This document shows positions 20,834-30,021 of a DNA stretch of 64,000 nt, piece by piece. Within the stretch, counting starts at the first letter, position 1. Each line of letters begins with the position of its first letter. A program made the translations under genes and the position numbers. The DNA comes from Meiothermus sp. GTDB taxonomy: Bacteria > Deinococcota > Deinococci > Deinococcales > Thermaceae. The notes below the pieces were generated by a model, which saw only the letters and a list, made by a program, of their open reading frames with translations, was not told where the DNA came from and did no database searches. The stretch is taken from the NCBI RefSeq assembly GCF_026004055.1, contig NZ_BPIJ01000003.1, forward strand, positions 62,001-126,000, read 5' to 3'.

Positions 20834-21585
20834 ACACTCCTCCCCAGATAGGCCTCGGCCACGCGCGCATTCTCCCGCACCCCCGCCGGGGCGCCCTGGT
20901 ATAGCACCTCGCCATAGGACATCACCAGTACGCCGGTGGAGAGCTCGAGCACCGCTTTGAGGTCGTGCTCGACCAGCACCAACGTCACCCCCCACTCGCG
21001 CCTTGCGTCCAGCAAAAAGCGGGCCAGGTCTTGCTTTTCCTCCAGGCTTAGGCCGGCCATCGGCTCGTCGAGCAAAAGCAACTTGGGCCGCCCAGCCAAA
21101 GCCCGCGCCACCTCCACCCGCTTTTGCAGGCCATAGGGCAGGGCGCCGGCGGGGGCATGGCGGTAGGGAGAGAGGTGCAGGTAGTCCAGCACCTCTTCGG
21201 CATGGCGGCGAATGTTCCACTCGAGCCTTGCCCTGGGGGCCAGGTCGGTATAACCGCCCACCGCCAGTTCGGCCCCCAGCTTGACGTTGTCTAGTACGGT
21301 CATCCCCCGGAAGAGCTCGAGGTTCTGAAACGTCCGGCCCAGCCCCATCCGCACCCGGGCCTGGGGGCTCTGCCCGGCCAGGTCTTGGCCCAAGAACACC
21401 ACCCGGCCCTGCTGCGGTCTGTACAGCCCCGACAGCACATTGAGCAGGCTGGTCTTGCCTGCCCCGTTGGGGCCAATGACGGCAAAAAAGTCGCCCTCCG
21501 AAACGCTAAAACTCACCCCCACCAGCGCCCTAACGCCGCGGAAGGAGAGGTGCAGGTTCTGGGCTTCCAGCAGTACCTTGGGCAT
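20830..21585 (-). CDS. livG: ABC transporter ATP-binding protein LivG
   Basis: Cytoplasmic ATPase of 251 residues. Walker A is GPNGAGKTS, the Q-loop lies in GRTFQNLELF (Liv-type), a signature-like segment YGLQKRVEVARALA replaces the usual LSGGQ, Walker B is LLLLDEPMAG, and the switch histidine is in VEHDLKAV. It follows livF after a 178-bp gap filled mainly by repeat C1 and overlaps the acyl-CoA synthetase start. The non-canonical signature (GALPYGLQKR) is common in LivG proteins. Confidence 0.93.
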   Translation of the reverse strand: MPKVLLEAQNLHLSFRGVRALVGVSFSVSEGDFFAVIGPNGAGKTSLLNVLSGLYRPQQGRVVFLGQDLAGQSPQARVRMGLGRTFQNLELFRGMTVLDNVKLGAELAVGGYTDLAPRARLEWNIRRHAEEVLDYLHLSPYRHAPAGALPYGLQKRVEVARALAGRPKLLLLDEPMAGLSLEEKQDLARFLLDARREWGVTLVLVEHDLKAVLELSTGVLVMSYGEVLYQGAPAGVRENARVAEAYLGRSV

Positions 21586-21606
21586 TACCGCCCCCCTTTC
21601 CTTCTC

Positions 21607-21764
21607 ATACCGGATTCAAAAAGATACTCTTCAAAACCAAAAACCCAGAGGCTATCTTTTTGAATCCTAGAGCACACCCCTCCCTGACGGTCGGCGAAAA
21701 AAACGTCTCCCTTCGGTCGGGTTAGTTCGTCACCATTCGGTGACGAACTAACCGAATCTGGTAT
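21607..21764 (-). repeat. Repeat C, copy 1 (hairpin element between livF and livG)
   Basis: A 158-bp non-coding unit with inverted ends ATACCGGATTC and GAATCTGGTAT. One half (21612-21667) is bounded by a perfect 15-bp inverted repeat GGATTCAAAAAGATA / TATCTTTTTGAATCC. The other half holds a perfect 14-bp stem with 4-nt loop at 21721-21752 (GTTAGTTCGTCACC). An inverted copy is at 48049-48175. Its right end touches the TGA stop of livF. It may have inserted there and could act as an mRNA stability or attenuation structure inside the operon. Confidence 0.8.
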
Positions 21765-22549
21765 CATACCCATCGCTTCCTCCGGCGGTAGCGCTTGGCC
21801 TCGGCAAAACCCCCCGCCACCGCGCCGCCCAGGTAGAACTCCATCACGTCGGCGTCGGCCTGGGCTTCCTGGGCCGTCCCCTCGAAGACCACCCGGCCCT
21901 GTTCCATCACGTAGACTCGCTCCACCAGCGAGAACGCCGCCCGGGCGTTCTGTTCGACCAGCACCAGGGTAAGGCCCTTGTCACGGCGCAGCTCATCCAG
22001 CACCCGCATCACTTCCTCGGTCAGCTTGGGCGAAAGGCCCAGGCTGGGCTCATCCACTACCAGAATTTTGGGCTCGGTGAGGAGCGCCATGCCCAGCAAG
22101 AGCATCTGCTGTTCGCCCCCCGAGAGGTAACCCCCTTGCTCGAAGCGGCGCTCGTAAAGGCGGGGGAAGCGGGTAAAGATTTCGTCGGTAATCTCCTTAT
22201 GGCGCTGCGGCGAGAGCTTGTGGCCCGCCGCCCGCAGGTTTTCCAAAACGGTCAGGTAGCGAAAGATGGGGCGGCCCTCGAGGATCGCGGTCAGCCCCAG
22301 CGAAGCGACCTTCAGGGCGGACAGGTGGTGGGCTTCCTGTCCGTTGACCACGATTTTGCCGTCCAACACCCGACCATCGTACTGCGGTAGCAGGCCCGAC
22401 ATGGCCCGCACCAGGGTGCTTTTGCCAGCCCCGTTGGGGCCTAGTAGCGCAACAGCCTCCCCCGCACCGGCCCGCATACTCACGCCCTGCAAGGCCAGGA
22501 TCACACCCCGGTACACCACCTTCAGGTTTTCGACGTTTATTTCAGCCAT
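21764..22549 (-). CDS. livF: ABC transporter ATP-binding protein LivF
   Basis: Second ATPase of the transporter, 261 residues. Walker A LLGPNGAGKSTLV, Q-loop region GLTAILEGRPIF, signature YLSGGEQQMLLLGMAL, Walker B KILVVDEPSLGLSP, switch VEQNARAAFS. A basic tail (AKRYRRRKRWV) ends at the edge of repeat C1. It lies 48 bp after livH and is transcribed with it. Confidence 0.94.
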   Translation of the reverse strand: MAEINVENLKVVYRGVILALQGVSMRAGAGEAVALLGPNGAGKSTLVRAMSGLLPQYDGRVLDGKIVVNGQEAHHLSALKVASLGLTAILEGRPIFRYLTVLENLRAAGHKLSPQRHKEITDEIFTRFPRLYERRFEQGGYLSGGEQQMLLLGMALLTEPKILVVDEPSLGLSPKLTEEVMRVLDELRRDKGLTLVLVEQNARAAFSLVERVYVMEQGRVVFEGTAQEAQADADVMEFYLGGAVAGGFAEAKRYRRRKRWV

Positions 22550-22597
22550 AGAGCAAACCTTGTCTCAGGTCTTATATCGCATGGCACAAGACCTCTT

Positions 22598-23512
22598 TCA
22601 CACCCGCTCGATACGGTGCTGCCCAAATAGGCCATACGGACGGAACAAGAGCACCAAGAGCACGATCAGGAAGGGGATGGCCTGGGTAATGCCGGGGAGG
22701 AGGGACTCGAGGTAAAGCTGCGAAAAAGCCTCGATCAGACCGATCAGCAGCCCTGCTACTACCGCGCCGGGCACCGAATCGAACCCCCCCAGGATGGCCA
22801 CCGGAAACACAATCAGGCCCAAGAGCACCAGGTGCTGCCCCGGCCCCCCGCCCCCCGCAGCCCCCGCCAAGAACGCCCCACCGATGGTGGCCGTCATGGC
22901 CGAGATACCCCAGGCCACCGCCACCACCCGGGGCGCGTTGATGCCCATCGCCAGGGCAGCGGTCTCGCTTTCCGAAACCGCCCGCAGCAAAACCCCATAG
23001 CGGCTGTACTTAAGCGCAGCCACCAGCAAAAGGGCCACAGGTAAAGCCAGTATTAGGCTCCAAACCGCTTTTGAAGAAAGAAACACCCCTCCCACACTGA
23101 ACGCCAGGTTGGGTACCTCCTTGGGGAGCTGCGAAATGTCCGCTGCCCCCATGGCTTTTTGGTCGGGGCCCCACAGCAAGAGCGTTGCGCCATCCAAGGT
23201 GGCGGCCAGGCCGATGGTGGCCATAATCACCGCCACCACATTTCGCCCCAACAAGGGCCGCACAAACCCCCGCTCCACCAGCACCCCAAAGGCAAAAGCC
23301 AGCGGAAGCGCCAACAAGATGGCCAGCAGCAAAGGGAAAAACAGCGACAGGGTGTAGGTCAGGTAGGCCCCGATGAGCAAAAACTCGGCAATGGCAAAGT
23401 TGACCACACTGGTCGCCCGATAAACCAGCACGAAACCGGCGGCGATCACCGCATACAAGGCCCCATTGGCCAGACCGTTGAGGGCAGTTTGTACGACTAA
23501 GGCCAAGTCCAT
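22598..23512 (-). CDS. livH: Branched-chain amino acid type ABC transporter permease LivH
   Basis: Inner-membrane permease of 304 residues, about eight helices. LivH signatures: NGLANGALYAVIAAGFVLVY, the ATSVVNFAIAEF segment, and GGFDSVPGAVVAGLLIGLIE near the C-terminus. The ATG at 23512 has AAGGA upstream; the 28-codon extension of the frame lies in the gap after livK and has no homology. It ends with the typical RPYGLFGQ motif. Confidence 0.94.
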   Translation of the reverse strand: MDLALVVQTALNGLANGALYAVIAAGFVLVYRATSVVNFAIAEFLLIGAYLTYTLSLFFPLLLAILLALPLAFAFGVLVERGFVRPLLGRNVVAVIMATIGLAATLDGATLLLWGPDQKAMGAADISQLPKEVPNLAFSVGGVFLSSKAVWSLILALPVALLLVAALKYSRYGVLLRAVSESETAALAMGINAPRVVAVAWGISAMTATIGGAFLAGAAGGGGPGQHLVLLGLIVFPVAILGGFDSVPGAVVAGLLIGLIEAFSQLYLESLLPGITQAIPFLIVLLVLLFRPYGLFGQHRIERV

Positions 23513-23596
23513 GTGTTCCTTCACGGTAGTTGCGCTAGGCTCGAGGGCCCCGAGCCAACCAGGGGTTGGCCCTCGACCCTCGAGCCCCGCCGTCAC

Positions 23597-24790
23597 CTAG
23601 ATTTTTGAACCATCTACCCAGTCGGTTATGGCGTCAAAGCGGCCATCCCGCACATTGGCCCGCCAGAGCTTGGTGAAGGGCAGCCGGTGATCCACCCAGC
23701 GCATATTGCGCACCTGCCCACCCGCGTTGTAGTCTCCCAGGCCCTCGAGGGCTTCGATCATGCCGGGGCGGGTCAGCTTGCCCGCCGCCGCCGCCCGTCG
23801 CATGGCCTCGGCGATCACGTCCATGGCCATCCAGGAGCCCATGTAGTAGGTGGTGCGGTAGGACAGGTCGCGGCCTTTGGCGCGGCGCAAGGCCCTAATT
23901 TGCTCTACCGCCGGCACCGTGGTGTCGTAGTAGTAGGCGTTGTGGTAAGTCACAATGAAGCCATCGGCAGCGGCCCCGGCCCGCTGCATTAGGGCCAGCT
24001 CGGCCGAGTAGTAGGTGCCCATGAAGGTAGCCCGGATACCCTGTTCGCGCGCAGCCCGCACCAACAAGGGCTCGACGGTTAGCACGTAGCCGTGGGCAAT
24101 TACAAAGTCGGGCTGGGCCTGGCGTAGCTTGGTCACGATGGGCGTTGCATCGGCAATGGCCAGGGGTGTCACTTCTTCACCCACAATCTGGAAACCCAGC
24201 CGGGCCGACTGCTCCTTGATAAAGGGAATGGGGTCGCGGCCAAACTCGGAGTTGGAGTAGCACAGGAAAATCTTGGCGCCGCGCCCCTTCTGCCGACGAA
24301 TCTGTTGCAACAGCGCCCCGGCCATATCGTTGTAGGTGGGGCCAAAGACGAAGATGGTGGGGTAGGTTTTGGGATCGGCCAGTTCGTTGGAGAACGAGGT
24401 GGCGGTGTAGGGCAGGCGCAGGCGGGTAATTTCGGGGGCCAGGGCCTTAGAAAGGCCGGTGGAGTCGCCGTAGACAAATACCAATTCTTCGGGGCTTTCG
24501 CGCTGCACAATGCGGTTAAAAACCGCCGTACCGCGGGCCACATCGTAGCCGTCGTCCTCGACCACCAGCTCGAAACGCCGCCCCCCAATGCCACCGGCAT
24601 CGTTGATCCGATCGGCAGCATCGCGGAACGCATCCAGCGCCGCGTTGCCCGCAAAAGCAAAAGCGCCCGTGAGGGGCAGAATGGCCGCGAGCTTGACCGG
24701 GCGGGCCTGGGCGCGGGCAATCATCCAGGGGCTATATACGGTGGAAGCTGCCAGACCAGCTTTGAGCACTTGCCGACGATTCATTTTCAT
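23597..24790 (-). CDS. livK: ABC transporter substrate-binding protein (LivK/Peripla_BP_6 type)
   Basis: Periplasmic ligand-binding protein of 397 residues and first gene of the operon. The N-terminus MKMNRRQVLKAGLAASTVYS carries a twin-arginine pattern (RRQVLK), so Tat export is likely. The two-lobed fold is recognised from VKLAAILPLTGAFAFAGN, ADRINDAGGIGGRRFELVVE and FVYGDSTGLSKALAPEI. AAGGAGGA stands before the ATG. This variant of the family often binds amino acids, amides or aromatic/organic acids; the ligand is not decidable here, but the linked acyl-CoA synthetase points to a carboxylic acid. Confidence 0.92.
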   Translation of the reverse strand: MKMNRRQVLKAGLAASTVYSPWMIARAQARPVKLAAILPLTGAFAFAGNAALDAFRDAADRINDAGGIGGRRFELVVEDDGYDVARGTAVFNRIVQRESPEELVFVYGDSTGLSKALAPEITRLRLPYTATSFSNELADPKTYPTIFVFGPTYNDMAGALLQQIRRQKGRGAKIFLCYSNSEFGRDPIPFIKEQSARLGFQIVGEEVTPLAIADATPIVTKLRQAQPDFVIAHGYVLTVEPLLVRAAREQGIRATFMGTYYSAELALMQRAGAAADGFIVTYHNAYYYDTTVPAVEQIRALRRAKGRDLSYRTTYYMGSWMAMDVIAEAMRRAAAAGKLTRPGMIEALEGLGDYNAGGQVRNMRWVDHRLPFTKLWRANVRDGRFDAITDWVDGSKI

Positions 24791-25148
24791 CTACGTCCTC
24801 CTTCAGACAACAGCTAAGTTGTGTTGTGACCCTAGAATACTATGCCTCATGGCAATTTGGGTATCGGAGGGCCGGGTTTTGGCGTGCCAGACGAACTTCA
24901 GCTAGGTTGGCACATGTGCGGTGTTTTCAAGGTGCGGTTTCATACCGGCACGCCGTCGCAAGCCGACAATCGTGCAGGATTCAGCATCGAAGGATAGGGT
25001 TTTCGGCGATTGACCTTGCGCCCGCAGCAGTGGGCTTTCAGTTTTTGGCTATCCTTCGGCAAGTATTTCCAGATGCCAGGCAATCCCTGTTCGACCTTTG
25101 GACAAGGTGTCCATTGGCAAGTCACCCACCAAAAGTTAAGCTGAACGG
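24791..25148. promoter_or_regulatory. Divergent intergenic region livK / paiB-like
   Basis: A 358-bp gap that must hold both promoters. I see a perfect inverted repeat TGGACA-agg-TGTCCA at 25099-25113, 36 bp before the paiB-like gene, which could be an operator. On the livK side there is an A/T-rich stretch near 24835-24842 (TAGTATTCT on the minus strand) but no well-spaced -35. No gene or RNA recognised. Confidence 0.45.
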
Positions 25149-25757
25149 ATGTATCTCCCCCAGCACTTTGCCGTAACAGAACCTGAGGTGCTGTTTGACT
25201 TGATGCAGCGGTTTAGCTTTGCCACCCTGGTCTCGGTACATGAGGGCAAGCCCTTTGCCACCCACCTGCCTTTTGTGGTTTATCCCGAGCGCAACTTGTT
25301 GGTTAGCCACCTGGCCCGTGCCAACCCCCAGTGGACCTCGTTTAGCCAAAACGAAGAGGTACTGGTCATTTTCCAGGGCGACCACAGCTTCATCTCCCCC
25401 ACCTGGTACGAAAAACACCCCAGCGTGCCCACCTGGAACTACATGACCGTCCACGCCTATGGCCGGGTACAGACCGTCGAAGAGCCCGCTGTGGTGAAAA
25501 CCCTGCTGCACGACCTGGTGCTGCAGTATGAGCAGCAGTGGAAAATGGAGGAGCTCCCCGAAAGCTACCTGCTTGGGATGATGAAGGGCATTGTGGCTTT
25601 CCAGATCGAGCTAACCCGGCTAGAAGGCAAGTTCAAGCTCTCGCAAAACCGCAGCCGAGCCGACCAGGAGCGGGTGGTGGCGGCCTTGCAGCAAAGCCCA
25701 AGTCCCGGCGACCAAGCAGTGGCGGCCCAGATGCAAAAAAACCTGGAGAAACCATGA
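25149..25757 (+). CDS. PaiB-like FMN-binding protein
   Basis: A 202-residue protein of the PaiB family (split-barrel flavin-binding fold), named after a Bacillus negative regulator of sporulation and protease genes. Recognised from MYLPQHFAVTEPEVLFDLM, THLPFVVYPERNLLVSHLAR, ANPQW, and SPTWYEKHPSVPTWNYMTVH with KLSQNRS near the end. It overlaps the following acetyltransferase by ATGA. PaiA, the partner in Bacillus, is also a GNAT acetyltransferase, so the pairing echoes paiAB. Regulatory or oxidoreductase function here is unproven. Confidence 0.88.
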   Translation: MYLPQHFAVTEPEVLFDLMQRFSFATLVSVHEGKPFATHLPFVVYPERNLLVSHLARANPQWTSFSQNEEVLVIFQGDHSFISPTWYEKHPSVPTWNYMTVHAYGRVQTVEEPAVVKTLLHDLVLQYEQQWKMEELPESYLLGMMKGIVAFQIELTRLEGKFKLSQNRSRADQERVVAALQQSPSPGDQAVAAQMQKNLEKP

Positions 25758-26392
25758 ACCCGGGCCTGACCCAGCCCCTCACCCTCGAGGGCACCTTTGT
25801 CCGGCTGGAGCCCCTCACACCCCAGCACCTGCCGGTGTTGCTGGCGCTGGCGGGGCTCGAGGAATACCCCTATACGCCCATCCCAAAAACCGAGGACGGA
25901 ATGCAGCGCTACCTCCAGGCTGCCCTCGACGACCAGGCCAGGGGCCATGCACTGCCCTTCGCGACGGTGGACAAGCGGACAAATCTGGTGGTGGGCAGTA
26001 CCCGTTTTATGGAGTTTGAATACTGGCCCTGGCCCGAAGACAGCCCCCACCGCCGCCCCGGTCTGCCCGATGCGGTGGAAATCGGCCATACCTGGCTGGC
26101 TCCCCACGCCCAGCGCACCGGCCTTAACACCGAGGCCAAGCTGCTGCTGCTGACCCATGCCTTTGAGGTGTTCAAGGTGCGCCGGGTAACCCTCAAGACC
26201 GATGCCCGCAACCTGCGCTCACGCCAGGCCATTGCCCGATTGGGCGCCCACCTAGACGGGATTCTGCGGGCTCACCGGCCTGCTTCCGACGGTGGAATCC
26301 GCGACAGTGCAATGTTTAGCATCCTGGCCGAGGAGTGGCCGGCGGTAAAAACGAGGCTTGGGGGCTTGTTGGCTCGAGGTGCTTTGGGATAG
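25754..26392 (+). CDS. GNAT family N-acetyltransferase
   Basis: A 212-residue acetyltransferase of the RimJ/RimL-like branch. It starts LEGTFVRLEPLTPQHLPVLL, with EIGHTWLAPHAQRTGLNTEA as the acetyl-CoA-binding core and RRVTLKTDARNLRSRQAIAR as the following strand and helix. The ATG at 25754 overlaps the previous stop (ATGA). The open frame extends upstream only inside the PaiB-like gene. Substrate unknown; the pairing with a PaiB-like protein hints at polyamine or small-molecule acetylation. Confidence 0.88.
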   Translation: MNPGLTQPLTLEGTFVRLEPLTPQHLPVLLALAGLEEYPYTPIPKTEDGMQRYLQAALDDQARGHALPFATVDKRTNLVVGSTRFMEFEYWPWPEDSPHRRPGLPDAVEIGHTWLAPHAQRTGLNTEAKLLLLTHAFEVFKVRRVTLKTDARNLRSRQAIARLGAHLDGILRAHRPASDGGIRDSAMFSILAEEWPAVKTRLGGLLARGALG

Positions 26393-26434
26393 CACACCCT
26401 CGAACCCACGCGGCCTTGCTTGAAAGGCAGGCCA

Positions 26435-26935
26435 TCAGCCTGCTTCTACGTAAGCAGCGATGTACTCCAATTCCTTCAGGTGGCGCAGGTCGTGGCCGGC
26501 CAACATCTGCACAATAAAGGTGATGGTCTCGGGGCCGCGTTTGGGGTGGTAGGCCACTTTGTCCCAGTCCTGAGGCTCCAGGTTGCGCAGAAGCTCGAGG
26601 TTCCACCGCCGCAGAGCGCAAAAAGCCTCCAGAGCTAGCCTGGCCGAGTAGCTCTCGTAGTTGCGGTAACGGATGCCCCAGCGGTCGTGGTCGAAGGCCT
26701 GGGCCTTTTCGGTGCCGGCCAGGGCCTGACGCAAGCGGAAGCCGTAGCCGATCTCGAGGTCGGCCAGGTGGCAGTAGATCTCCCCTGCGGTCCAGTGGGT
26801 CAGCTCACAACCCCGGCGCATGTCCAGCCGGGGGAACAAATCGGTTAGCAGTTCGGGCGTCTGCGCCAGCACTTCCAGGGGGTCGCGGTCACCCAGGGCC
26901 TCGAGGTTCTTCTGAACGTACTCGAGTTTTTCCAT
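26435..26935 (-). CDS. DinB-like domain protein
   Basis: A 166-residue four-helix-bundle protein of the DinB/YfiT type, putatively metal-dependent and involved in thiol-linked (bacillithiol) or stress chemistry. Seen: EKLEYVQKNLEAL at the start, WTAGEIYCHLADLEIGYGFR (metal-ligand histidine) and MLAGHDLRHLKELEYI, which supplies the C-terminal histidines. The ATG at 26935 is chosen because the 21-residue upstream extension lacks homology. It is convergent with the acetyltransferase. Confidence 0.8.
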   Translation of the reverse strand: MEKLEYVQKNLEALGDRDPLEVLAQTPELLTDLFPRLDMRRGCELTHWTAGEIYCHLADLEIGYGFRLRQALAGTEKAQAFDHDRWGIRYRNYESYSARLALEAFCALRRWNLELLRNLEPQDWDKVAYHPKRGPETITFIVQMLAGHDLRHLKELEYIAAYVEAG

Positions 26936-27076
26936 AGAACCATGGTAGAGCCAAAACCCAGGTACAGAATTCCCCATTGGCAACCCATGCCGTCTCAAGC
27001 AAAATAGAGTCCTTTCTTGGTTAGCCAGGTAGAGGTGATACCACTCTTGTGGCCCACATGGCTTAAACTAGGAACC

Positions 27077-29992
27077 GTGCTCCAATTGCACCTGCTGGGC
27101 TCGCCGTATGCCGAACTCGAGGGCCAACGGTACGAGCTGGCTTCACAAAAGCCGCTGTACCTGCTGGTGTACCTGGCCTACCGGGGCGACTGGGTAAGCC
27201 GGGAGCACCTGGCCGCCTTGCTGTACCCCGACGAAGATGAACCCACCGCCCGCCACCGCTTACGCTTGCTGCTCTCACGCATTCGGGAGCTTCCCTGGGC
27301 AAAGCCCCTCGAGGCCGAACCCCAGCGCCTGCGTTTCCTGGTAGATACCGATGTGCAAGCTTTTCGGGTGGCCATCCGGCAGCGCGACTGGGCCCGGGCC
27401 ATCCAGCTTCATCCACAACCCTTGCTCCACCCGTTTGTCGTCCGCGAGGCCCCCGCTTTTGAGGCCTGGCTCGAGACCGAAAGGGAGAGCCTGCGCTCGC
27501 TCTGGCGAGAGGCCGTACTGCAAGCGGCCCTGAACCTGGGCCAGACTGGCCGACACCCGGAAGCTGCTAGCCTGTTACGCCAGGTTTGGGAGCAGGACAC
27601 GTTTGATGAGCAGGTATTGCAAGCCTACCTGCACAACCTGTACGCGCAAGGCAATCGGGATGGTGCGCTGGAAGTATATGCGTTGTTCAAAAACCGTCTG
27701 CAAAACGAGCTGGGGCTGGCCCCCCTCCCCGAAACTACGTACCTCGCCGAAGCCATTCGGCAAGGGCAGCCGTTGCATCGGATTGACCCCCCCGCCGATA
27801 GACTACCCATCCCCGAAAGCCCGCTGGTGGGGCGCAGGAAGGAATTAGCAGAACTTAGGCCGGGGGCCACCCGTTTGCTGGTGCTCACGGGCTTAGGCGG
27901 CGTGGGCAAAACCCGGCTGGCCCTGGAACTGGCCAGACAACAGGCCGAACAAATGGCCCAAGGAGCCTATTTTGTTTCGCTGGCAGCGGTCGAGAGCCTC
28001 GAGCAAGCCTTTTCTACGATGGCCCAGACGCTGGGGTTTGGCTTCTTTGGTCAAAGGGAACCCAAAACCCAACTGTTGGATTATCTAAAGAACAAAGAAA
28101 TGCTGCTGGTGCTGGACAACTTCGATGGCCTGATGGCCGAGGCCGGACTGCTGCTCGAGCTGCTCGAGCAGGCCCCAAGGCTGCGCCTGCTGGTCACCTC
28201 GCGGCTGCCTCTGGAACTGCCAGGGGCCTGGAACTATGCGCTGCAGGGTCTGCCGGAACCCCACCCCGACGACCTCGGTTCCTCCGAGGCCATTGCGCTG
28301 TTTGTGCAGGCTGCCCGGCGCGCCCACCCCGGCTTCGCGGCCACCCCTGCCGACCTGCCCACCATCGCCCAACTCTGCCGGACGGTAGGGGGTCTGCCAC
28401 TGGCCCTGGAGCTGGCCGCCGCCTGGGTACGGGAGCTTTCCTGTGGAGAGATCCTCGAGGAAGTCCAGTCTAACCTGGGCCTGCTGGGCGGGGCAGAGGC
28501 CGGGGTTCAGGCGGTTTTCGAGTATACCTGGAACCTTCTCTCCCCCGAACAACAGCGGTTGCTGGCGGGGCTCTCGGTCTTTGCCGGAGGGTTTGGCCGG
28601 CGGGCCGCAGAGCAGGTGACGGGGGCTTCGCACTACCTCCTCTTGAGCTTGCTGGGCCGCTCCCTGCTACAAAAAGAGGCCGGCGGCCGCTACCGGATGC
28701 ATTCGCTGCTACAGCACTACGCCAAGCAAAAACTGGCCCAACAACCCGAACTGAAGACCCACTTCCAGCATCAACACGCCCTGCATTTTGCGGCATTTCT
28801 CCAGGCTCGGGATGAGGAACTACGCCAGGGGGGTTGGGATCGGGTGGTGGATGAGGTTGCGGTGGAAGCCGAAAACATCCGGCTGGCCTGGGCCTTTGGG
28901 TTGGAGCAGCACCACTGGCCCCAGCTCGAGTCCAGTCTGGGTGCTTGGGGGCAGTTCCTCAGCTCGAGGGGGCTATACCGCGAGGGCGAGGCCACCTTCG
29001 CCGGGTTGACAGAAGTCGCCAGAGGCCAGGGGCTTTCTCTTCTGTGGGCGCGAGCCATACAGCAGTGGGGTTGGTTTTGCCTGCAACTGGGAAAAATCGC
29101 ACAGGCCAAAGAACTGCTGGAGCAAAGCCTGCCCCCCCTGGAAATGGCGCAGCACACCGACGGCCTGCTATACGGCTACCACGCCCTGGGGGTGGTCTGG
29201 ACGCGCTGGGGCGACTACCCTCAGGCCGAGGGCTGGTTCCAGCGTACCCGTGCTTTGGCTGAGCAAAGCGGCAACACCGCCAGTTTAGCCAACACCCTCA
29301 ACAGCCTGGGCAACACCTGCCGCTGGACGGGGCGGTTCGCCGAGGCCGCGGAGTTTTTCCGCAAGGGGCTTGGTCTGGCCGAGGCGCTTGGAAACCGGCA
29401 AAACCAGGCTTTTCTTCTCGCCAACCTGGGGGGTGCGTTGTGGGAACTGGGGGAACGGCCCCAGGGCTACCAAACCACCCGTCGGGCCGCCGAGCTGGCC
29501 GAGCAAATCCAGCACCAACCTCTATATGCAGGCTGCCTATCTAATCTGGCCGAGATGGCTTTCCTGCAGGGTGACTATGCCCAGTCCGACGGGTTGCGCC
29601 AGCGCAGCCTGGCCTTGCGCCGGGAACTAGGCGACCGCCGAGGTGAAGCCTTCGATACCGTGATGCTGGGCTATAACGCCTCGAGGCAAAACCAGCCCAC
29701 TGAAGCCCGCAAGCACTTCCTGGAGGGGCTTCGCCTTGCGCAGGAAGTTGGAGCCAAACCGATTCAACTTGATGTGCTGATCGGGTTGGCCGAACTCGAG
29801 CTAAAGGCAGCAAAACCCACCCAGGCCCTCCCCCTCTTGCTGCTGGCCACCCAGCACCCGGCCACTTCGGCAGAGGCCAAAGGCCGTGCCACTCAGCTCC
29901 TATCCGCTCTTCCGCCCGCCCGGATAAATGCGGCGCGGAAAAAGGCATCGTCGCTCGAGCTGGAGCAGGTGGTAAGGCAAATCCTCGAGTAA
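27077..29992 (+). CDS. SARP/BTAD-type regulator with STAND ATPase and TPR domains
   Basis: Large signal-integrating transcription regulator, 971 residues from the GTG at 27077 (MLQLHLLGSPYAELEGQ). Order: winged-helix DNA-binding domain (residues 1-85), BTAD helical domain (about 90-235, ending NELGLAPLPETTYLAEAI), a STAND/NB-ARC-like ATPase with VGRRKELAEL, Walker A GLGGVGKTRLALELA (about 271) and Walker B MLLVLDNFDG (about 341), then TPR repeats from about 600 on (LNSLGNTCRWTGRFAEAAEF and others). A TTG 20 codons upstream is the alternative start. Such proteins usually switch on nearby genes on sensing a ligand; the 11-bp tandem repeats at 30.6-30.8 kb suit a SARP-type site. Confidence 0.88.
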   Translation: MLQLHLLGSPYAELEGQRYELASQKPLYLLVYLAYRGDWVSREHLAALLYPDEDEPTARHRLRLLLSRIRELPWAKPLEAEPQRLRFLVDTDVQAFRVAIRQRDWARAIQLHPQPLLHPFVVREAPAFEAWLETERESLRSLWREAVLQAALNLGQTGRHPEAASLLRQVWEQDTFDEQVLQAYLHNLYAQGNRDGALEVYALFKNRLQNELGLAPLPETTYLAEAIRQGQPLHRIDPPADRLPIPESPLVGRRKELAELRPGATRLLVLTGLGGVGKTRLALELARQQAEQMAQGAYFVSLAAVESLEQAFSTMAQTLGFGFFGQREPKTQLLDYLKNKEMLLVLDNFDGLMAEAGLLLELLEQAPRLRLLVTSRLPLELPGAWNYALQGLPEPHPDDLGSSEAIALFVQAARRAHPGFAATPADLPTIAQLCRTVGGLPLALELAAAWVRELSCGEILEEVQSNLGLLGGAEAGVQAVFEYTWNLLSPEQQRLLAGLSVFAGGFGRRAAEQVTGASHYLLLSLLGRSLLQKEAGGRYRMHSLLQHYAKQKLAQQPELKTHFQHQHALHFAAFLQARDEELRQGGWDRVVDEVAVEAENIRLAWAFGLEQHHWPQLESSLGAWGQFLSSRGLYREGEATFAGLTEVARGQGLSLLWARAIQQWGWFCLQLGKIAQAKELLEQSLPPLEMAQHTDGLLYGYHALGVVWTRWGDYPQAEGWFQRTRALAEQSGNTASLANTLNSLGNTCRWTGRFAEAAEFFRKGLGLAEALGNRQNQAFLLANLGGALWELGERPQGYQTTRRAAELAEQIQHQPLYAGCLSNLAEMAFLQGDYAQSDGLRQRSLALRRELGDRRGEAFDTVMLGYNASRQNQPTEARKHFLEGLRLAQEVGAKPIQLDVLIGLAELELKAAKPTQALPLLLLATQHPATSAEAKGRATQLLSALPPARINAARKKASSLELEQVVRQILE

Positions 29993-30021
29993 AGCGGGCC
30001 TGAAATTTGGCTAAAGTTTAG

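Noticed and set aside
20834-21220. Extended start of the acyl-CoA synthetase (764 residues)
   Set aside because: The extra 129 residues are a frame-shifted reading of livG; the ATG at 20833 has a strong GGAGGAG and ATGA coupling.
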